Source: Microbacterium sp. GCS4 (lineage in GTDB: Bacteria; Actinomycetota; Actinomycetes; Actinomycetales; Microbacteriaceae). Taken from it: a stretch of 64,000 nucleotides of DNA. How positions within the stretch are numbered: position 1 is the stretch's first letter; every line of letters starts with the position of its first letter. The position numbers and the translations under genes are program-made. The notes under the pieces were generated by a model, which worked only from the letters and a program-made list of their open reading frames with translations, made no database searches and was not told the origin of the DNA. Location: NCBI RefSeq assembly GCF_001262495.1, contig NZ_LGYE01000003.1, positions 421,530 to 485,529 of the forward strand, read 5' to 3'. Positions 36,206 through 45,603 of the stretch are shown piece by piece.

Positions 36206-37615
36206 TTAGGCCGCGGGCGACTGTTCGATGTCGGCGCGGCGCAGCCGATAGCCGCGCAGGGTCAGCAGGCTCCCGGCCATGAGCAGAGCGGGAAGGATGC
36301 TGAAGCTCAGCACGATCCCGGTCACCGCCTCGGCGGGCTGCGAGGCGGTGACCCCCGCGACCGAGGAGACGTAACCGGTCGCGGCGAGCGTGAGCGCGAC
36401 CACCGAGGCTCCCAGCGCGAAGCCGATGGTCTCGCCCGCCGTCCAGACTCCGGTGAAACTCCCGGACCGTCCGGAACCGTTCGTGCGGCGGTCGTGCGAG
36501 ATGACGTCGGGGAGCATCGCCATGGGGAGGCACTGCAGCCCTGCGTAGGCGATGCCGGCGACCGCGACGGATGCGTAGATCCACGCGCCGGGCACCCAGA
36601 CGGCTCCGACGATCGACGCCGCGGCGAGGAGGAACAGCACACCCGCCGCGGCGAACGCGCGCTCCTTGCCGGTGCGGCGCGCCGCGAGGGTCCACAGCGG
36701 TGTCGCGACGAGCGCCGGGCCGACCAGTGCGACGAACAGGAACGTCACGGCCCCCTCCGAGCGCAGCACCCAGGTGGCGACGTACTGCGCCGCCGCGAGC
36801 ATCGTGCCCGTCGCGAGAGCCTGCAGCAGGAAGGTGCCGAGCAGGGCGCGGAACGGCTGACTGCGCCGCAGCGTGTGCACGGCATCGGCATACTGCGCGC
36901 GGATGCCTCCGGCTGCGGCTTCTGGCTGCGGGCCGCCGGAGACAATGTCGGATGCCGTCGTGGTGCGCCGCGCCGCGGCATCCGCCGTCCGTGTCGCGAC
37001 GAGCATGCCGATGCCGATCGCGACCCCGGCGACGACACCCATCACGAGGTAGCCGGTGACCTGGTCCGGCCCTGCGCCCCGGAGCTCGGGGCCGCCGGCG
37101 CCGAACAGGAGGATGGCCGCGGTGAGCACGATGACCCGCCAGCCGAGCAGTCGCGTGCGTTCGTCGTAGCCGTCGGTGAGCTCGGCGGGCAGGGCGACGT
37201 ACGGCACCTGGAAGAGGCTGAACGAGGTCGCGGTGGCGAGGAAGGCGAGCAGGACGCAGGTCGACCCCGCGAGCGGGCCCCAGGAGGGCGGCACCGCGAA
37301 CGTGAGGGCGAAGAACACCGGCAGGGTCAGCGCCCCCAGCACCATGAAGCCGCGACGCGATCCGGTGCGCGCGAGCTGACGGTCGGAGGCGGCGCCGATC
37401 AGCGGGTCGATCACGACGTCCCAGATCTTGGCGAGCGTGACGATGAGTCCGGCGGCGAGCGCCGCGACGCCGAGGTTGTCGGTGAGGAAGTAGGTCAGCA
37501 CCAGGCCCGGAAGCGTGGCATAGCCACCCGTGCCGAGCGAGCCCACCGCATAGAGCGCGATCGTGCGCGCGGGGAGGCGCAGCGACTCCCTCTCGGGTTG
37601 AGCCTCGGTGCTCAT
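36206..37615 (-). CDS. MFS/GPH-type sugar transporter
   Basis: A 469-residue transporter with about twelve membrane helices. The first helices resemble the glycoside-pentoside-hexuronide (MelB-like) branch (YAVGSLGTGGYATLPGLVLTYFLTD, WDVVIDPLIGAASD). Members carry sugars together with cations or protons. No regulator or sugar-degradation gene is adjacent, so the substrate is unknown. It lies 28 bases upstream of the aldehyde dehydrogenase on the same strand and may share its transcript. Confidence 0.9.
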   Translation of the reverse strand: MSTEAQPERESLRLPARTIALYAVGSLGTGGYATLPGLVLTYFLTDNLGVAALAAGLIVTLAKIWDVVIDPLIGAASDRQLARTGSRRGFMVLGALTLPVFFALTFAVPPSWGPLAGSTCVLLAFLATATSFSLFQVPYVALPAELTDGYDERTRLLGWRVIVLTAAILLFGAGGPELRGAGPDQVTGYLVMGVVAGVAIGIGMLVATRTADAAARRTTTASDIVSGGPQPEAAAGGIRAQYADAVHTLRRSQPFRALLGTFLLQALATGTMLAAAQYVATWVLRSEGAVTFLFVALVGPALVATPLWTLAARRTGKERAFAAAGVLFLLAAASIVGAVWVPGAWIYASVAVAGIAYAGLQCLPMAMLPDVISHDRRTNGSGRSGSFTGVWTAGETIGFALGASVVALTLAATGYVSSVAGVTASQPAEAVTGIVLSFSILPALLMAGSLLTLRGYRLRRADIEQSPAA

Positions 37616-37649
37616 CGCGCCAGTGTAGCGGTGGCGCGATGAGACGGGG

Positions 37650-37913
37650 TCAGATCAGCGAGAGCTCGCGGAGCTTGGCCTCGACGTCGGCGTTCGACGG
37701 CTCGACGTGGTGCGAGGAGTCCGGGTACAGCACCACGGGGATGTTCGTGCGACCCGAGATCTCCTTGGCGACGTCGGCCGCGGACGGGTCGGCGACGAGG
37801 TCGACGTAGGTGTACTCGACGCCGAGTTCGTCGAGCTGCTTCTTGGTGCGGATGCAGTCACGGCACCAGTCGGCGCCGAACATCGTGATCGCGGATGCTG
37901 CGGGAGAGGTCAT
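37650..37913 (-). CDS. Glutaredoxin-like/mycoredoxin-type thiol protein
   Basis: An 87-residue thioredoxin-fold protein with CRDC as its active-site pair in FGADWCRDCIRTKK, followed by the cis-proline segment NIPVVLYPD. Actinobacteria use such proteins with mycothiol or a thioredoxin system to reduce disulfides. Length is normal. It is divergent from the iron-box gene with 90 bases between. Confidence 0.88.
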   Translation of the reverse strand: MTSPAASAITMFGADWCRDCIRTKKQLDELGVEYTYVDLVADPSAADVAKEISGRTNIPVVLYPDSSHHVEPSNADVEAKLRELSLI

Positions 37914-37966
37914 GCATCCAGCGTACGACGGTCCGAGGGGGAGGGCGCCGACGTCATCCCCAGGGG

Positions 37967-37996
37967 TTGTTCGGTTAGGTGAGCCTTACCTATACT
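37967..37996 (+). promoter_or_regulatory. Promoter of the SIP-like gene, leaderless
   Basis: TTGTTC (37967-37972) and TATACT (37991-37996) are separated by 18 bases. The expected transcript start falls at about 38003-38004, the A of the ATG, and no ribosome site is present. Confidence 0.65.
37975..37993. promoter_or_regulatory. DtxR/IdeR-type iron box
   Basis: TTAGGTGAGCCTTACCTAT is a near match to the DtxR/IdeR consensus TTAGGTTAGGCTAACCTAA. It sits between the -35 and -10 and overlaps the first bases of the -10. Iron-loaded regulator bound here would block transcription, so the downstream gene should be induced by iron starvation. Confidence 0.82.
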
Positions 37997-38003
37997 GAAC
38001 GGC

Positions 38004-38396
38004 ATGAACACCGCGTGCGAGCACCTCGAGGACCCGGACTGGGAGAGCATCGAGGGGGCCGTGCTCATCGCCGGGGACGCGGCGGACGTCGGAGTGATCG
38101 CCGGAATCGCCGCACGTCTTCCCTGGGATGCCGATGGCGTGATCCTCGTGGAGGCCGCGGCCCGCATTCAGTTCCGCCACATCGACGTCCCCGAGGGTGT
38201 CTCCGTGCGGTGGCTGCTGCGCGGCGACGGCATCCGGCAGCACGCGAAGGGGGAGCGTCTGGCGAACGCGGTGCACTCCTGGTGCGTCGAGTGGACCTGC
38301 TCGGAGCCGCCCGCTCAGTGGACCGTGTGGCTCGGCGCCCACACACCGCCGCATGTCGCGCGCATGGCGCGCAGTCTGCTGGGCGTCGCGCACTGA
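38004..38396 (+). CDS. Stand-alone SIP-domain protein (siderophore-interacting protein fragment type)
   Basis: A 130-residue protein corresponding to the NAD(P)H-binding half of siderophore-interacting reductases (VLIAGDAADVGVIAGIAARLP near the N-terminus, GAHTPPHVARMARSLL near the end). The FAD-binding half is absent. Full proteins reduce ferric siderophores in the cytoplasm; this one may work with a separate partner or in iron-linked regulation. It is directly behind an iron box. Confidence 0.78.
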   Translation: MNTACEHLEDPDWESIEGAVLIAGDAADVGVIAGIAARLPWDADGVILVEAAARIQFRHIDVPEGVSVRWLLRGDGIRQHAKGERLANAVHSWCVEWTCSEPPAQWTVWLGAHTPPHVARMARSLLGVAH

Positions 38397-38417
38397 GCTC
38401 TGAGCCGGCCCACCGGC

Positions 38418-38440
38418 GCACGGCCCGTTCGGGACCGTGC
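38418..38440 (+). terminator. Strong GC hairpin after the SIP-like gene
   Basis: GCACGGCCCG and CGGGaCCGTGC pair around a TT loop with one bulged A, and GGGTTT follows. It starts 22 bases after the stop and would end the iron-regulated transcript. Confidence 0.6.
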
Positions 38441-38514
38441 GGGTTTCGCTGCCCATAGCAACCCGTGGAACTATGGATGCCGCGGCGGATTTCGCTGCGT
38501 CGAAGGGGGAGCTC

Positions 38515-39690
38515 GTGGAGTCAGCGGTCACGGTGATCGTTCCGACGTTCAACGAACGCGACAACGTCGCGGAGCTCGTCGCCCGCACCGCGGCCGTGCT
38601 CGCCGGACGCGAAGCCGAGATCCTCTTCGTCGACGACAGCACCGACGACACCGCCGCCGAGGTCGAGCGCGTCGCCGAGACCGCCGTGCTCCCCGTACGG
38701 GTGATCCACCGCGCCGAGAACAGCGGCGGACTCGGCGGCGCCGTGGTGGTCGGTCTGGGCGCTGCCGCGCACGACCTCTGCATCGTCATGGACGGCGACC
38801 TGCAGCATCCACCCGAGCTCCTTCCCGCGCTGCTCGCACGTCACGCCGCGGGCGACGCCGACGTCGTCGCCGCCTCGCGCTACATCGGCGGCGGCGACAC
38901 GAGCGGACTCGGCACCGCGGTGCGATTCGGCGTCTCCCGCGCGGCCACATGGCTCACGCGCGCGATGTTCCCCATCCGCCTCGCGCGCAGCACCGACCCG
39001 ATGACCGGCTTCTTCCTCGTCGACCGCGCGCGCCTCGATCTCGCCTCGCTCAAGCCCCAGGGATTCAAGATCCTCCTCGAGATCCTCGCGCGCACCGATC
39101 TGCGGATCGCCGAGGTGCCGATGGAGTTCGGGGAGCGCCGGCACGGCACCTCGAAGGCCAGCCTGCGACAGGGAGGCACCTTCATCGCCCACCTCGCGCG
39201 TCTGCGGTTCGGCAAGATGTCGCTGTTCGCGCTGATCGGCGCGATCGGGGCGTTCGCGAACCTGGGCATCATGTGGGCGCTCACGGCTGCGGGCATGCCG
39301 TACGTGTGGGCGGCCGTCATCGGCGCCGAGGTCACGATCATCGGCAACTTCCTCCTGCAGGAGCGCTACGTCTTCGCCGACATGCGCACCGATGCCCGCG
39401 CGCTCTGGGTGCGCTTCGCGACATCGTTCGCGTTCAACAACGTCGAGGCGGCGCTGCGCATCCCCGTCATGGCGCTCATGGTCGAGACCTGGCACATCTC
39501 CAGCGTGCTGGCGACCGCGCTCTCGCTGATCGTCGCGTTCTTCGCGCGCTTCCTGTTCCACTCGCTCGTCGTCTACGCGCCGTCACGACGACGGGGAGCG
39601 GATGCCGTGGCAGAGCCGAAGCCCGACACGGCGGCGCTGCGGGTGATCCGTGCGATCGACGCCGAGGTCATGAAGCCCGGGGAGCTCTGA
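38515..39690 (+). CDS. GT2 glycosyltransferase fused to GtrA-like membrane domain
   Basis: A protein of 391 residues from the preferred start. The N-terminal GT2 domain (VTVIVPTFNERDN, DGDLQHPPEL) resembles dolichyl/polyprenyl-phosphate mannose synthases. The C-terminal GtrA-like domain has four hydrophobic helices. Such fusions make polyprenyl-phosphate-linked sugars and move them across the membrane for extracellular glycosylation. The GTG at 38515 is preceded by a strong AAGGGGGAG; ATG 38473 and an earlier start at 38437 are alternatives adding 14 or 26 residues. Confidence 0.88.
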   Translation: MESAVTVIVPTFNERDNVAELVARTAAVLAGREAEILFVDDSTDDTAAEVERVAETAVLPVRVIHRAENSGGLGGAVVVGLGAAAHDLCIVMDGDLQHPPELLPALLARHAAGDADVVAASRYIGGGDTSGLGTAVRFGVSRAATWLTRAMFPIRLARSTDPMTGFFLVDRARLDLASLKPQGFKILLEILARTDLRIAEVPMEFGERRHGTSKASLRQGGTFIAHLARLRFGKMSLFALIGAIGAFANLGIMWALTAAGMPYVWAAVIGAEVTIIGNFLLQERYVFADMRTDARALWVRFATSFAFNNVEAALRIPVMALMVETWHISSVLATALSLIVAFFARFLFHSLVVYAPSRRRGADAVAEPKPDTAALRVIRAIDAEVMKPGEL

Positions 39691-39908
39691 TCGCGGAGGT
39701 CCCTCACAGTCGGCTCCAAGGGGAAAAGGCGCGTGCCACTCGAATACGAGCGTTTCCGCGGGGCGAACTATGCACCTCGAACCTGACAATTTCCCGAAAG
39801 AAATCTGGCAAGGGTTTGAGGATCCGCGGCGGCCTGTGTTTGATGGGGGCGACCGTTACCGAATCTTCATCGTCAGTGGCGGATACCTCCTCCCGATAGG
39901 TACCCGAA
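39691..39908 (+). other. 218-base region upstream of the beta-helix gene
   Basis: No gene is supported here. It holds the element AGGGGAAAAGG (39719-39729), which is also found before the giant surface-protein gene, a small hairpin CTCG-AATA-CGAG (near 39740) and a KpnI-like GGTACC palindrome just before the start codon. No clear -35/-10 pair was found, so the promoter position is uncertain. Confidence 0.4.
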
Positions 39909-42737
39909 ATGCGTCCTCCCCTTTCTCGTCATGCCCTGGTGACCCCCCTCGTCGTCGCCGCCCTCGCGCTCGCCCCGCTCTCGGCCAGCGCATCGACCGA
40001 TCCGTCCGACCCCTCCGATCCCTCGATCACGGCTCCTGCGGTCGCACCCGACCCCGCCGTCGGGGGCACGCAGGTCTGGGGTGACGGCTTCGCCCGCGGC
40101 GATGGGAAGGGATGGGGCGACGGTTACGTGTCGACGCCCGCTTACGTCGCGTCCGTGCAGGACGGCTCGGGCGTGATCGCGCTGCGAGGCGGCCACCGCA
40201 GCATCCTCGCCGCGACGACGGGAGTGGCCGCCGACGGCGTCGTCGGCGCGACGCTGCAGTTCTCCAGCATCCCGAACGCCGGTTACGGCGCGACGACCAT
40301 CGTGACGTCGCGCAACGGCGAGACCGGCTCCTACGGCGCGCGCTTCCGCCTCGACACGCAGTCGCGCGGCGTGCTGTCCATCGCCCGGTACGACGCCGAC
40401 GACGTGCAGACCGTGCTGCGGCAGGATCTGCTCCTGATCGACGTGGTCCCAGCCGACGCCGCCGTGCGGGTCGAGATCGAGACCGTGGGCTCCGAGGACG
40501 TCACGATCCGTGCACGCGCCTGGATCGCGGGCGCGGAGGCCCCCGACTGGCAGATGTCGGTGACCGATCGGTCTGACGCTGCCATCACCTCCGCCGGCAC
40601 TTCCGGCATCTCGACATACCTGTCACCCGGCAACCGCTCCCTCGCCGTGCGCGTCGACGATCTCAGCCTCGCCTCGACCGAGGTGCTCCCCGTGCCTGTC
40701 CCCGAGCCGGAGCCCTCGCCCGAACCGACGCCCGCGGTCGAGCCCACGGAACAGCCGACTCCGGTCCCTACCGATGCACCCGTCCCCGAGCCGACGGACG
40801 AACCCTCGCCGACTCCGACGCAGGAGCCCTCGCCCGAGCCCACCGTCGGACCCACGCCGGCCCCGACCGAGGAGCCCTCGCCGGAGCCGACCGCGACGCC
40901 GACTCCCCGCCCGACCCCCACGCCTGCGCCGACCGCGACACCGACGCCGGCTCCGACGCTGTCTCCGTCTCCGACGGCGTCGCCGACTTCCACGCCTACG
41001 CCGACTCCGACTCCGACTTCCACGCCGTCGCCCACGCCCGAGCCGACTACACCCCCGGTCACCACCCCGCCGCCGACGACCACGCCGCCGACCGGCACCA
41101 CGCTGGCGGGCTCCATCCCCGTCGGACAGACCGCGTATCCGGTGCCTGACGGAGCGATCCACGTGATTCCCGCGGGCTCCCGGGCTTCGGGTTCCGGCAG
41201 CGCGGCGAACCCGATCGCGGGCGCTCAGGCCGCGATCGACGCGGCGCCGAGCGGCGCCACGATCGTGCTGCACGCAGGCACGTACCGGGAGAGCGTCACG
41301 GTACCGTTCTTCAAGAAGCTCACGATCCAGTCGGCGCCCGGCGAGGCCGTGTGGTTCGACGGATCGCGCCCCGTCTCCGGGTGGACGGCGTCCGGCGGCA
41401 CCTGGGTCGCGCCGTGGAGCACGTTCTTCGACTCGCGCGTCTCGTTCAGCCAGGGCCGCGACGAGACCAGCTGGTGGGTCAACTCGTCGAACCCGCTCGC
41501 CGGCTTCCCCGATCAGGTCTGGATCGAGGGCACGCCGCTCACGCAGGTCGGCAGCCGCTCGGCCGTGACCGCGGGAACCTTCTACGTCGACCAGAGCGCA
41601 CGCCAGCTCGTGATCGGCTCCGACCCCGGCGGACGCACGGTCTCGGCGAGTGCCCTCGCCAAGGCCATCAAGATCCAGGGTGCCGGGACGACGGTGCGCG
41701 GCATCGGCGTGCAGCGCTATGCCACGACCGTCGCTCTGCTCGGCGCCGTGAGCGCCGAGGTCGACGGGATCACCCTCGAGAACATGGTGATCCGCGACAA
41801 CGCGACCGTGGGCCTGTTCGCCTGGAACGACCACAAGATGATCCGCAACGTCACCGCGACCGGCAACGGTCTGCTCGGCATCGCGGTCAACGACGTCACC
41901 GACCTCACGATCGAGAACTCTCTCATCACCGGCAACAACGCGGCGCGGTTCAACTACACCCCGGTGGCCGGCGGCGTGAAGATGTCTCGGGCCTCCGACG
42001 TCACGGTCACGCGCAGCATCATCTCCGACAACGTGGCCTCCACGGGGCTGTGGTTCGACGTCTCGAGCTCCGACCTCACGATCACCGACAACGTGTTCGA
42101 GGGCAACGGCCGCGAGGGAGTCGAGATCGAGCTGAGCCAGACCGCGATCGTCGCCGGGAACTACATCATCGGCAACGGCAACAGCGGATTGTTCGTGTTC
42201 GACTCCGGCGACGTCGACGTGTGGAACAACACGATGGTCGGCAACGGCCGGACGATCACCTACATGCAGGACGAACGGCGCCAGGAGGTCGCGAGCCTGC
42301 GCAGCCTGATCCCCTGGGTCACGAGCGATGTCGTGGTGCGCAACAACGTCCTGTCCTACGGCGGCCAGGCTTGCCCCATGCTCACGCAGGACCTCACCAA
42401 CCGCTGGTACGGCAACGACTTTGGCGTCTCCCAGGATGCGAATCTGTACCACCGCACCTCGGCGTCCTCCCCGTCGAACTTCGCCTGCTGGGCCGACGGA
42501 CCGAAGGGCACCCGCGGATTCACCACCATCGAGGAGTTCCGCGCGCACACCGGCGGCGACGCCCGCTCGGTGCTCGTGCAGGGTGCGCCGGTCGTCGACC
42601 CGGTGACCTGGCAGCTCACCGCCCCATCACCGGTGAGCGGGGCGTTCTCGCTCACCGGCACCGTGGCGGCTCTGCTCGGCATCGCACCGGGCACGGTCAC
42701 GGTCGGTGCGCCGAAGCCGCCGGTGACCGCGCGGTGA
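39909..42737 (+). CDS. Secreted protein with Pro/Thr linker and parallel beta-helix
   Basis: A 942-residue protein. The signal peptide (residues 1-28, [10 protein letters not shown]) is followed by a beta-sandwich domain (about 55-258, [13 protein letters not shown]). A Pro/Thr/Glu-rich linker (about 262-402) follows, then a right-handed parallel beta-helix (about 420-830) with [25 protein letters not shown] and similar repeated turns. Beta-helix domains usually bind or cut polysaccharides, but no lyase or hydrolase residues can be named. No sorting motif is present, so it is probably released or loosely bound. Its first domain resembles one in the giant protein at the window's end. Confidence 0.85.
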   Translation: MRPPLSRHALVTPLVVAALALAPLSASASTDPSDPSDPSITAPAVAPDPAVGGTQVWGDGFARGDGKGWGDGYVSTPAYVASVQDGSGVIALRGGHRSILAATTGVAADGVVGATLQFSSIPNAGYGATTIVTSRNGETGSYGARFRLDTQSRGVLSIARYDADDVQTVLRQDLLLIDVVPADAAVRVEIETVGSEDVTIRARAWIAGAEAPDWQMSVTDRSDAAITSAGTSGISTYLSPGNRSLAVRVDDLSLASTEVLPVPVPEPEPSPEPTPAVEPTEQPTPVPTDAPVPEPTDEPSPTPTQEPSPEPTVGPTPAPTEEPSPEPTATPTPRPTPTPAPTATPTPAPTLSPSPTASPTSTPTPTPTPTSTPSPTPEPTTPPVTTPPPTTTPPTGTTLAGSIPVGQTAYPVPDGAIHVIPAGSRASGSGSAANPIAGAQAAIDAAPSGATIVLHAGTYRESVTVPFFKKLTIQSAPGEAVWFDGSRPVSGWTASGGTWVAPWSTFFDSRVSFSQGRDETSWWVNSSNPLAGFPDQVWIEGTPLTQVGSRSAVTAGTFYVDQSARQLVIGSDPGGRTVSASALAKAIKIQGAGTTVRGIGVQRYATTVALLGAVSAEVDGITLENMVIRDNATVGLFAWNDHKMIRNVTATGNGLLGIAVNDVTDLTIENSLITGNNAARFNYTPVAGGVKMSRASDVTVTRSIISDNVASTGLWFDVSSSDLTITDNVFEGNGREGVEIELSQTAIVAGNYIIGNGNSGLFVFDSGDVDVWNNTMVGNGRTITYMQDERRQEVASLRSLIPWVTSDVVVRNNVLSYGGQACPMLTQDLTNRWYGNDFGVSQDANLYHRTSASSPSNFACWADGPKGTRGFTTIEEFRAHTGGDARSVLVQGAPVVDPVTWQLTAPSPVSGAFSLTGTVAALLGIAPGTVTVGAPKPPVTAR

Positions 42738-42858
42738 CGGGCAGTCTCCGGCGGATCCGGAATCGTGTGTTGATCATTTCCTAGTTATATGGTCTGATAT
42801 ACGGAGATTGCGTCGGTCCAAGGGGCTGGGGAGCACCGCCGACGTACTGGGGATCATC
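42738..42858 (+). other. AT-richer promoter region before the ABC transporter genes
   Basis: The stretch around 42771-42805 is unusually AT-rich for this DNA and includes TTGATC, TTATATG and GATATAC. It is the likely promoter and regulator target of the transporter operon, but spacing does not give one clear -35/-10 pair. Confidence 0.4.
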
Positions 42859-43917
42859 ATGAAAAGAACACTGCTGTCTGTTGCTGCCCTCGTGGTGGCA
42901 GGTCTTGCGTTCTCGGGCTGTGCGACGGATTCGTCGCCTTCCGCCTCCGGAGAAGGATCTGGTCCGTCCACCGACGAGGTCCGGATCGGATACTTCCCGA
43001 ACTTCACTCACGCGCCGGCGATGGTCGGCCTCGCGAGCGGCCGCTTCCAGGAGGCGCTCGGCGACGATGTCACGATCGCGACGCAGACCTTCGACACCGG
43101 AACGACGGAGATCGAGGCGCTGTTCGCCGGATCCATCGACATCGGTTTCATCGGTCCGAGTCCGACCGTGACCGGCTGGGCGAAGTCCGGAGGGCAGGCG
43201 CTCCACGTCATCGCCGGCGCTGCCTCCGGAGGAGCGTCCCTCGTGGTCCGCGCGGGCATCGACACGGTCGAGGACCTCGAAGGGGCCACGATCGCGACGC
43301 CGAGCCTGGGCAATACGCAGGACGTCGCTGCTCGGCACTGGCTCAGCGATCAGGGCTTCGAGACGAACCTCGAAGGGGGCGGCGACGTGCACATCACACC
43401 GATGGACAACGCGACGGCGTTGCAGACGCTGGCCACCGGCGGCATCGACGGGGCCTGGGTTCCCGAGCCCTGGGCGACTCGTATGATCGAGGAGGCCGAC
43501 GCGCACGAACTGGTGGACGAGTCCGACCTCTGGCCTGGGGGGCAGTTCGTCACGACCAACGTCATCGTCTCGACTGCCTTTCTCAATGAGCACCCCGACG
43601 TCGTCGACTCCTTCCTCTCCGGGCTCGCACTCACGCTCGACGACATGGCTGCCGACCCGGATGCGGCGCAGGCCACGGTGATCCAGGCGATCACAGACCT
43701 CACAGGCTCGTCGCCGAAGGCAGACCAGCTCGCGACGGCGTGGAGTCACATCACTTTCACGATCGACCCTCTTGCTGAAACGCTCGAGACCCAGGCGCTC
43801 CAGGCCTTCGACCTCGGACTGCTCGACGCGAAGCCCGACCTGGACGGCCTCTACTCCCTCGATCCTCTGAACGCGCTGCTCGAGGAGCGCGGCGAGCAGA
43901 AGGTGAGCGGACTGTGA
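42859..43917 (+). CDS. ABC transporter substrate-binding lipoprotein (sulfonate/nitrate/taurine type)
   Basis: A 352-residue lipoprotein with lipobox FSGC at about residue 20. The SsuA/TauA/NrtA-like fold is shown by VRIGYFPNFTHAPAMVGLASGRF and ALFAGSIDIGFIGPSP, and later by GGIDGAWVPEPWA. It captures an anionic sulfur, nitrogen or related ligand outside the membrane. The start is ATG 42859 after a GGGGA sequence; the frame extends upstream but the signal peptide fits this start. It overlaps the ATPase gene by four bases. Confidence 0.88.
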   Translation: MKRTLLSVAALVVAGLAFSGCATDSSPSASGEGSGPSTDEVRIGYFPNFTHAPAMVGLASGRFQEALGDDVTIATQTFDTGTTEIEALFAGSIDIGFIGPSPTVTGWAKSGGQALHVIAGAASGGASLVVRAGIDTVEDLEGATIATPSLGNTQDVAARHWLSDQGFETNLEGGGDVHITPMDNATALQTLATGGIDGAWVPEPWATRMIEEADAHELVDESDLWPGGQFVTTNVIVSTAFLNEHPDVVDSFLSGLALTLDDMAADPDAAQATVIQAITDLTGSSPKADQLATAWSHITFTIDPLAETLETQALQAFDLGLLDAKPDLDGLYSLDPLNALLEERGEQKVSGL

Positions 43918-44717
43918 GCGTCGCGCAGCCGCTGGCGGTCGACGCTCTGCGCGTCGACACGGCGGTCGACATCGAGCACGTGTCGATGCGCTACGGCCGC
44001 GGTGACGCTGGCACGCTTGCTCTCGACGATGTCAGTCTGCAGGTCGGCGCGGGGGAGTTCCTCTGTCTGCTGGGCCGGTCCGGATGTGGAAAGAGCACGT
44101 TGCTGTCTCTGATCGGCGGGCTCGAACGGCCGACCGCCGGGACGATCGACGTCGGAGGGCGACGGGTCGGGACGATGTTCCAGGACTCCTCGCTCTTCCC
44201 TTGGCTCACCGTGGCCGGCAACATCGAACTCTCCCTGGCTCTCTCCGGCGTCCCACGTCGGGATCGCGCGTCCCGGGTCGAAGAACTCCTCGACATCGTG
44301 CGTCTCCCCGGTACGGAGCGCAAACGTCCGCACGAGCTCTCCGGCGGCATGCGCCAGCGCGTCGCGCTGGCACGCACTCTGGCACAGGACTGCCAAGTCC
44401 TGCTCATGGACGAACCCTTCGCCGCGCTCGATGCGATCACCCGGGATGCCATGCACGACGAGATCGAGCGGATCTGGATGGAGCGGGAACTCACCGTCGT
44501 CTTCGTGACACACAATGTTCGTGAGGCCGTGCGTCTGGGAGACCGCGTGATGCTCATGAAGCCGTCGCCGGGGCGGATGGCAAGAGAGATGGTGGTGGAC
44601 GTCCCGCGTCCGCGCCGGATGGACGCTCCGGAGATCGCGCTGCGCGCAGCCGAGCTCCACGACGAGCTCGACCGGCAAGAGCGTCTCGCCACGCGGACGG
44701 CAGAGGCCGTCGCATGA
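43914..44717 (+). CDS. ABC transporter ATP-binding protein
   Basis: A 267-residue ATPase with LGRSGCGKSTLL (Walker A), QDSSLFPW (Q-loop), LSGGMRQRVALART (signature) and LLMDEPFAALD (Walker B), then VTHNVREAV. It powers uptake through the permease encoded next. GTG start overlaps the binding-protein stop (GTGA). Confidence 0.94.
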   Translation: MSVAQPLAVDALRVDTAVDIEHVSMRYGRGDAGTLALDDVSLQVGAGEFLCLLGRSGCGKSTLLSLIGGLERPTAGTIDVGGRRVGTMFQDSSLFPWLTVAGNIELSLALSGVPRRDRASRVEELLDIVRLPGTERKRPHELSGGMRQRVALARTLAQDCQVLLMDEPFAALDAITRDAMHDEIERIWMERELTVVFVTHNVREAVRLGDRVMLMKPSPGRMAREMVVDVPRPRRMDAPEIALRAAELHDELDRQERLATRTAEAVA

Positions 44718-45541
44718 GCGCGACGACGCAGATCGCTGCCGTGCCCACGACGGCGCGCACCCGCCGTATCTGGAACGCCACCTGGCCGGGGATCATGGCC
44801 ATCGGCATCGTCCTGCTCGCCTGGCAGCTGCTCTGGCTCACGAATTGGAGACCGCACTGGGTGCTGCCGGACCCCGCTACGGTCGGCGCCGAACTCGGCG
44901 GCATGATGCTGGATCCCCGATTCTGGCAGGCGCTGCTCACGACGATGACGCGGGGCATCGTCGGCTTCGGTATTGCGCTCGTCGTCGGAACCGTCCTCGG
45001 GGCGCTCGTCGCGCGATCCCGCATTCTGCGATCGGCGATCGGTTCGCTGCTCACCGGCCTGCAGACCATGCCGTCGATCGCATGGTTCCCGCTCGCCATT
45101 CTCTTCTTCGGAGCGACGGAGGAGGCGATCCTGTTCGTGATAGTGCTGGGGGCTGCGCCTTCGATCGCCAACGGGCTCATCGCGGGCATCGATGACGTGC
45201 CTCCGCAACTCCAGCGCGCGGGGCACGCTCTCGGCGCGCGGGGCTTCACGCTCTTCCGCACTGTCATCCTCCCGGCTGCGCTGCCCACCTACGTCGCCGG
45301 ACTCAAGCAGGGGTGGGCATTCTCCTGGCGCTCACTCATGGCGGGCGAGCTGCTGGTCGTGATCGCCGAGCGGGCGTCGCTCGGGGCGCAGCTGTCGAAC
45401 GCCCGGGCTTTCGCCGACGCTCCCCTCCTGCTCGCCACGATGATCGTGATCCTCGTGCTCGGGATGCTCGTGGACGCGGCTTTCACACAGCTGGCCAACC
45501 GCATCCGAGCGCGCCGCGGACTCGGCACCGTGCGTCTCTGA
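44714..45541 (+). CDS. ABC transporter permease
   Basis: A 275-residue inner-membrane permease with about six helices and the cytoplasmic coupling loop (GARGFTLFRTVILPAALPTYVAGLKQGW). It is of the SsuC/TauC type. It overlaps the ATPase stop (ATGA) and is followed by the Rrf2 regulator gene. Substrate specificity cannot be read; sulfonate or sulfate-ester uptake is suggested by the neighbouring sulfate-activation genes. Confidence 0.92.
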   Translation: MSATTQIAAVPTTARTRRIWNATWPGIMAIGIVLLAWQLLWLTNWRPHWVLPDPATVGAELGGMMLDPRFWQALLTTMTRGIVGFGIALVVGTVLGALVARSRILRSAIGSLLTGLQTMPSIAWFPLAILFFGATEEAILFVIVLGAAPSIANGLIAGIDDVPPQLQRAGHALGARGFTLFRTVILPAALPTYVAGLKQGWAFSWRSLMAGELLVVIAERASLGAQLSNARAFADAPLLLATMIVILVLGMLVDAAFTQLANRIRARRGLGTVRL

Positions 45542-45559
45542 CTCCGACCGATCGTCACT

Positions 45560-45576
45560 CCCTATACTCACTAGGG
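45560..45576. promoter_or_regulatory. Promoter with overlapping inverted repeat before the Rrf2 gene
   Basis: CCCTA (45560-45564) and TAGGG (45572-45576) flank the -10 TATACT (45563-45568). A -35-like CTGACT lies 18 bases upstream (45539-45544). The symmetry and its placement over the promoter suggest autoregulation by the Rrf2 protein. Confidence 0.5.
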
Positions 45577-45603
45577 GCTCGCACGAAGGACGGGAGATGG
45601 GCG

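Noticed and set aside
40689..41105. Repetitive stretch that could look like a CRISPR or minisatellite
   Set aside because: It encodes a Pro/Thr/Glu-rich linker with irregular codon repeats; no constant repeat with unique spacers.
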